Assembly (NCBI RefSeq): GCF_000003815.2 | Contig: NC_049993.1 | Span: 21,363,906 to 21,427,905, forward strand | Length of the DNA stretch: 64,000 nt | Direction: 5' to 3' | Origin: Branchiostoma floridae | Taxonomy: Eukaryota; Chordata; Leptocardii; Amphioxiformes; Branchiostomatidae | In this document: positions 59,775-64,000 of the stretch, piece after piece | Layout: each line of letters begins with the position of its first letter | Numbering within the stretch: the first letter of the stretch is position 1 | Made by a program: the position numbers and the translations under genes | The notes under the pieces: generated by a model | Database searches by the model: none | What the model was told of the DNA's origin: nothing | The model's input: only the letters and a program-made list of their open reading frames with translations

Positions 59775-60075
59775 CTGTAACACAGACACTACCAAAACCA
59801 TAGGCTGGTGTTGTAACACAGACACTACTAAGTACTAAAGGTTGGTGTTGTAACACAGACACTACTAGGCCGATGTTGTAACACAGACACTACCATAGGC
59901 TGGTGTTGTAACACAGACACTACCATAGGCTGGTGGTGTAACACAGACACTACCATAGCCTGGTGTTGTAACACAGACACTACCATAGGTTGGTGTTGTA
60001 ACACAGACACTACTAAGTACTAAAGGTTGGTGCTGTAACACAGACACTACTAAGTACTATAGGTCGATGTTGTAA
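59775..60075. repeat. 30-bp minisatellite, right part
   Basis: Continuation of the array at 58415 with more diverged units (ACTAAGTACTAAAGGTTGG variants). Confidence 0.93.
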
Positions 60076-60109
60076 CATGTTTCCAGTACTAGCAAAGCCC
60101 CATTAAGCG

Positions 60110-60720
60110 GAGGTTGCGTTACAGAGTGGAACAGAGGCGCTGGTTTGTGTGCGTGACGCTTCGCGGACGTGCAATCGTCGCGTCTCTACACGAGAGCGGA
60201 ACCCCAAACCCGGCAGCGTGCGGCTGTTAGCATTAGTGTATCGTTTACTGTTGACCAGAGTTCTACCATAGCTGCGCTGCTGAGACCATAAACAACAGCG
60301 CTGAGTGCGCAGGCTGGGATGGTGTGTGCGCCGGGAACACTCTCAGCGCACGAACCAACATCACGAGCCATTTCCCAACCAAACGTCACCTTTAACCCCG
60401 GAGAGGACTTTCCCAGAGGTTACACTTTCAGATTTACGTAGGAAAACCCACGGCATGAAAGAGCGCTCGCTGTTAGCGAAACCAGCCTCTCCAACCCGAC
60501 ACACCAACAAAGGGCAAAGCAAACAACTCATTCTGTGCTGCCGATTCAAAGGCTGTGGCCGGAACGTATACAACATATCGCATGTGAGCGGCGGGGAAAG
60601 GCTATCCACGCTGGAGATATCAGTGACTGGGCACTTACTCTACAATGGGACACAAACAGACCACTCTCTCTGCATCCAACTTCCCAAAACTACAAACAGA
60701 CCTCTCTCTCTGCAGCGAAC
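60110..60720. other. CpG-richer single-copy block
   Basis: No minisatellite. Contains GCGTGACGCTTCGCGGACGT and similar CpG-rich sequence. Open frames exist on both strands but none resembles a known protein or ends in a good donor. Could be regulatory. Confidence 0.3.
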
Positions 60721-61449
60721 TTGCCACTAAACAGAACACATACTTTGTACTGAACAGGACTACCAGCTCCCCCCCCCCCCGAGTTGAAGTTGAGGGGGCC
60801 TTATTTTTCACTACTACCCCCCTTATTTCTTACCTGCTAGTTTGCAGACCTGCCCAGCTGATCATGCTGAGTTGACATCGCACTAAACCCTTCTCAGTGT
60901 TTACCTCGAGTTTCTTGTTTACCTGAATTTTACACGCTCAGTATTCACCAAAACACAGGGCAGGGGCTGCCACATACAACTCGGGCAAAACTTCTGTACA
61001 GACTGATTACTCTCTATAATTTATTACCACTATGGGGGGGGGGGTCCATCACACACATTAAGGGTGAGGGGGGAGTATTCCTTCTTTCTACCTTTGGCAA
61101 GTTGCAGGGTGATTCCACAGGCTGGGCTTGACAGAGCAAACCCTGTAGCTGAACCCGCCATGTTTGGGGAACCAACACATAAATTATAACTGCTGTTTTC
61201 TTGTCACTTCCGTCCCGCCCCTTTACAAACAACAGGCGCCGACAGGATTGTAGCCATTTCTGTAGCCAAACACGAACCAACATTGTAACAACTGACGGGC
61301 GATCACTTCGCTACAATCACTATGTGACATGTCCCTTCTGTTTGCTACATGCCTGATAGTAGCATATATCGGAATGTGGCAGACATCTGATTCACGTGCC
61401 TGAAATATTATAAGCAGATCGTGACTCCGGCGGACGTCACAAGAGCGAA

Positions 61450-62150
61450 GTTTGACTGACAGCCGAAGCTGACGAGATTTGGGTGCTTTCCGCGCGATGT
61501 GAGCAGTTTCCTGTGAAAGCCGGACCGTGTCTGAGATATTCCTGCCGCTCGGCGGAACAAAGTTGGTTTTCCTCAGGGGGCCCGGGGGGGGAGTCAGGCG
61601 GGCCGGCCGGACTGGAGCGGGGGTTTTGGGAGGCAAACTGCGGCGCTCGGGGCCGTACAAACGGTCTGGGCTGCCTAACCTACCCTCGGCTCGGCCTGTA
61701 CACCCTCCCCCCGCCCTACAGCCCCAAACCACCGCCCGGGCACGGGCCAGGCCGCGGCCAGAGGCGAGCCCGCACCCCGCATGCAACAGTTGGCACAGCG
61801 CTGGGCCGCTCAACTTCTACCGTACGCGCGGACTGGAACTCTCGGTCTTACCTTGCGCTGTCCCCGCCGCCCAAACCGCCAGCATCCCCGCCGCCAACAG
61901 GGCCGTGTGTGCGCCGAAGGAGCCAGCCATGCCGCCCGGGCTGTGGGCGCGGAACTGTGAGGAAAAACGGGGCGAATTCCGCCCGGCCGTACCAGCTACT
62001 CCCGCGGCAATCCGGACAAAAAGTTTGTGGCTTGTGGCCCAGCGGGATGCGCAGAACCGCGCAGAAACGGGCTGTCCCGCGCAGGCACCCTGCTGTGTGC
62101 AGTGGGCAGGATTCTCGCAAGAGGGCACTGTTAGCAGATGGCACTTACGC
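61450..62150 (-). promoter_or_regulatory. CpG-rich promoter-like region
   Basis: Sharp local rise in G+C and CpG against AT-rich surroundings, overlapping the signal-peptide exon. Overlapping long frames on both strands follow from the base composition. A TTTAAAA-type stretch lies at 62170 upstream of the candidate exon. Confidence 0.5.
61852..61930 (-). CDS. Candidate first coding exon with signal peptide (alternative ROR exon 1 or another gene)
   Basis: The minus-strand ATG at 61930-61928 opens MAGSFGAHTALLAAGMLAVW then AAGTAQ, a textbook signal peptide with a GTA|Q-type cleavage site. It ends in phase 1 at CGCAAG|GTAAGA. It sits in a CpG-rich block (61450-62150), as a promoter would. Phase 1 fits ROR exon 2 (27038), and no other phase-compatible minus-strand exon was found between. 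If used by ROR, the gene spans ~50 kb. It may equally start an unrelated secreted or membrane protein whose other exons I missed. Confidence 0.55.
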
Positions 62151-62464
62151 CGGGGGTTTGGATTATGATTTTTTAAAAAGTTTTTATTTTAAATGTCTGA
62201 TAAACCAGCTACTTTGAAATAAAGCCTTTGTTCTAAAGTCTGTCTTCTTGTATTTAGCAGCTATCCCGGGACAAGGTGGCCACTCTTGCACCGGGAATAG
62301 ACGCGAAATACGCAAAATATAAAGGCTAAGTCAGAGCAATAGACTGACAAAAGACTGACGAGCCATGTATAATGGACACTTGTTGAATGTATCGCTATTA
62401 AACTATTCGTTCCTGCTTGGAATAAAATGGGAGGGACACACAGCAATCAAAAATTCAAAATCCT

Positions 62465-62960
62465 TTTATTTTCAGCCACTCCTGCACTAGAACAGCATAC
62501 TATGATATAATCATTACATTTAATTACAACGAAGGCTGCTGAAATACAAGAATCATGAGCATACCCCACTATGTCAAGATACAGTATATTACAAGGGTAG
62601 TGCATGACACGTTCGTCCCCGAAATGTGTCATTAACAAGCCTGGCGGGGCTAAACTGAGCCCCTCCTCGCACGCCTGTCCTCCTTTCTGTCCCTGTGCCT
62701 TAGTCTTGGTTCGGGACCCAAGATGACGACACAGGGCAGCTTACGTACTGGTCCAGGTTCCCGACCCATAGACCATCATACAAGGCAGAAAAGACGACAG
62801 GTGGTAGAAGAACCAAAGCAGTCGCAAGCCAACGGAACCCGGAAGTCCCTGTTTTCTGTTTTCGGCCTTGATTTGACGCACAAAGCTGTTCATCTTTCTT
62901 GTTGCCTCTTCAAAAGAAATGTCAACACATTTCATCCTATAGACAGATTCAAATATACAT
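62465..62960 (-). CDS. Possible terminal exon and 3' end of a minus-strand gene (unrecognised)
   Basis: A minus-strand AATAAA (TTTATT at 62465-62470) lies ~270 nt downstream of an open frame that starts after a possible acceptor TCTGTCTATAG (about 62937). It reads MKCVDISFEEATRKMNSFVR, QIKAENRKQGLPGS and on to a stop at 62743-62741. The first ~30 residues look helical and protein-like, the rest less so. No family recognised, and the rest would lie beyond the window. Confidence 0.25.
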
Positions 62961-63212
62961 TCCAGGCTGGGATACATTTTGTAACCCTTGTTATGTACAA
63001 ATAGGTGAATGTAAGAGAATAAGTGATATGTCAAACACAGCAACTTGTTGATATATTTATTAATTACAGATATAGATGCAGTAGACCCTACAAAAGGCGC
63101 CGCACAATTCTTGTGTTAAAAACATAATAACTACCAGTAACGTTGTATACTCACATACATCTTGGCTTATGAGTGCTGAACATGTGCCTTGGTGTCTTTC
63201 TCAAGACCAAGA

Positions 63213-63629
63213 CTAGGGCTGGGTATTTGTACAGCATACCGGTACAAAACCGGTTTTTCTTATTGGACCGGTCCAGAAAAACCGGACCTGAAAAAATTAG
63301 GTGGGCCGAATGTTGGACCGATTAGAAAATTAACATATTATTTTATCAGGCATTCACACGTTTTGGCGCTTGCAGGTGGAGAAGAAAATAACAAGAATGA
63401 AGTAGAGTTGAGTTTTACAGCCAATCGTACAGGTGCAGTTACCGTTGTAGGATTTTAAAACGCCAGTGTAAGCCTGATACTCCACCAAACAGAATTCTTT
63501 GTAGTGAAATGGACCATTGGTATGAGTCATACTGAATCAGGTCCAGGTTCAGGTCCGAACCTGGACCTGATCCTTTGGACCTGAACCGGACCTGGACCTG
63601 AATTGTCTGTACCGGTACCCAACCCCTAG
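63213..63629. mobile_element. Dispersed inverted-repeat element (MITE)
   Basis: 417 bp between CTAGGGCTGGGTATTTGTAC and the inverted TACCGGTACCCAACCCCTAG. The inside contains CCGGTTTTTCTTATTGGACC and self-complementary CAGGTCC/GGACCTG runs. No transposase. Confidence 0.65.
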
Positions 63630-63639
63630 GGTTTTGACG

Positions 63640-64000
63640 GTGTACCGGTACCAAGCCGGTTTTTCTTATTGGACCGGTCCAGAAAAAACGGACCTGTAAA
63701 AAATCGGTGGAACGGATGTTGGACCTATTGGAAAATGAACATATTATATGAAGAGGCATTCACACGTTTGGGGGCTTACCGGTCGAGTAAAATAACAAGA
63801 GCGAAGTATGGTAGAGTCTATAGTCATTTCTACCAAGTTTTACAGTCCATCGTGCAAAGGCAGTTAGCTTTGTAGGATTTCAAAACGCCAGTGAGAGTCA
63901 AATAAAATAGATTTCACAAAATAGATTTCTTTGTAACGAACTGAACTATTGTTTTGAGTATCGTCCATTCACAATTTTTCAAATATTGAATCAGGTTCGG
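63640..64000. mobile_element. Second, adjoining partial copy of the same element
   Basis: Repeats the interior of 63213-63629 (CCGGTTTTTCTTATTGGACC at 63656, GGCATTCACACGTTT at 63756) with ~15% divergence. Cut by the window edge. Confidence 0.65.

Noticed and set aside
60186-60389. Minus-strand frame starting MARDVGSCAESVPG as a first exon
   Set aside because: No hydrophobic signal, no convincing donor and no recognisable domain. Only the CpG-rich composition is notable.
61483-62217. Long overlapping open frames on both strands (up to 244 codons), one followed by AATAAA at 62218
   Set aside because: They follow from high GC content with few stop codons. No motifs. The signal-peptide exon in the same block is far better supported.

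Overview
The window looks like genomic DNA of a cephalochordate (amphioxus, Branchiostoma). The two recognisable genes have chordate-like protein sequences, non-coding DNA is packed with short tandem arrays and small transposons, and five runs of N mark assembly gaps (4705-4804, 10868-11437, 13673-14017, 15719-15818, 36626-36725). Species assignment is inference.

Left edge, + strand: the last two coding exons and 3' UTR of the glycine cleavage system P-protein (glycine dehydrogenase, GLDC). Then come a 5'-truncated LINE (minus strand), a Tc1/mariner-type MITE, a dispersed repeat split by a probably false gap, and a possible tiny two-exon gene opening at a YY1-type start site (5026).

Centre, minus strand, 11724-30982: a complete ROR-family receptor tyrosine kinase. 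I could chain every exon with consistent intron phase: signal peptide (30982), two linker exons, Ig1, Ig2, a 34-nt micro-exon, Frizzled CRD (two exons), kringle, Ig3, transmembrane/juxtamembrane exon, and one large exon with the kinase domain and Pro/Ser/Asn-rich tail. Two Ig domains before the CRD and a third between kringle and membrane are not the textbook Ig-Fz-Kr-TM-kinase layout. The kinase keeps canonical Gly-loop, VAIK, HRD and DFG motifs, unlike the two vertebrate RORs. The Ig3 exon appears twice almost identically (14141-14458 and 16201-16518) on either side of a gap, most likely an assembly duplication.

Tandem arrays repeatedly sit on exon/intron junctions: the GLDC donor, the donors of the CRD and kringle exons, and the acceptors of exon 3, Ig1 and Ig3. 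Some units contain copies of the exon end plus the splice site.

Right half (32-61 kb): almost no recognisable coding sequence, dozens of minisatellites, a 633-bp foldback element, a 1.07-kb element with tandem-repeat termini inserted in a minisatellite, a five-copy array of palindromic RFX-type sites, and two candidate + strand exons near 46-47 kb. At 61930-61852 (minus) a GC-rich region holds a convincing signal-peptide first exon ending in phase 1. It could be an alternative far-upstream first exon of ROR or the start of another gene. The last kilobase is a dispersed inverted-repeat element and part of a second copy.
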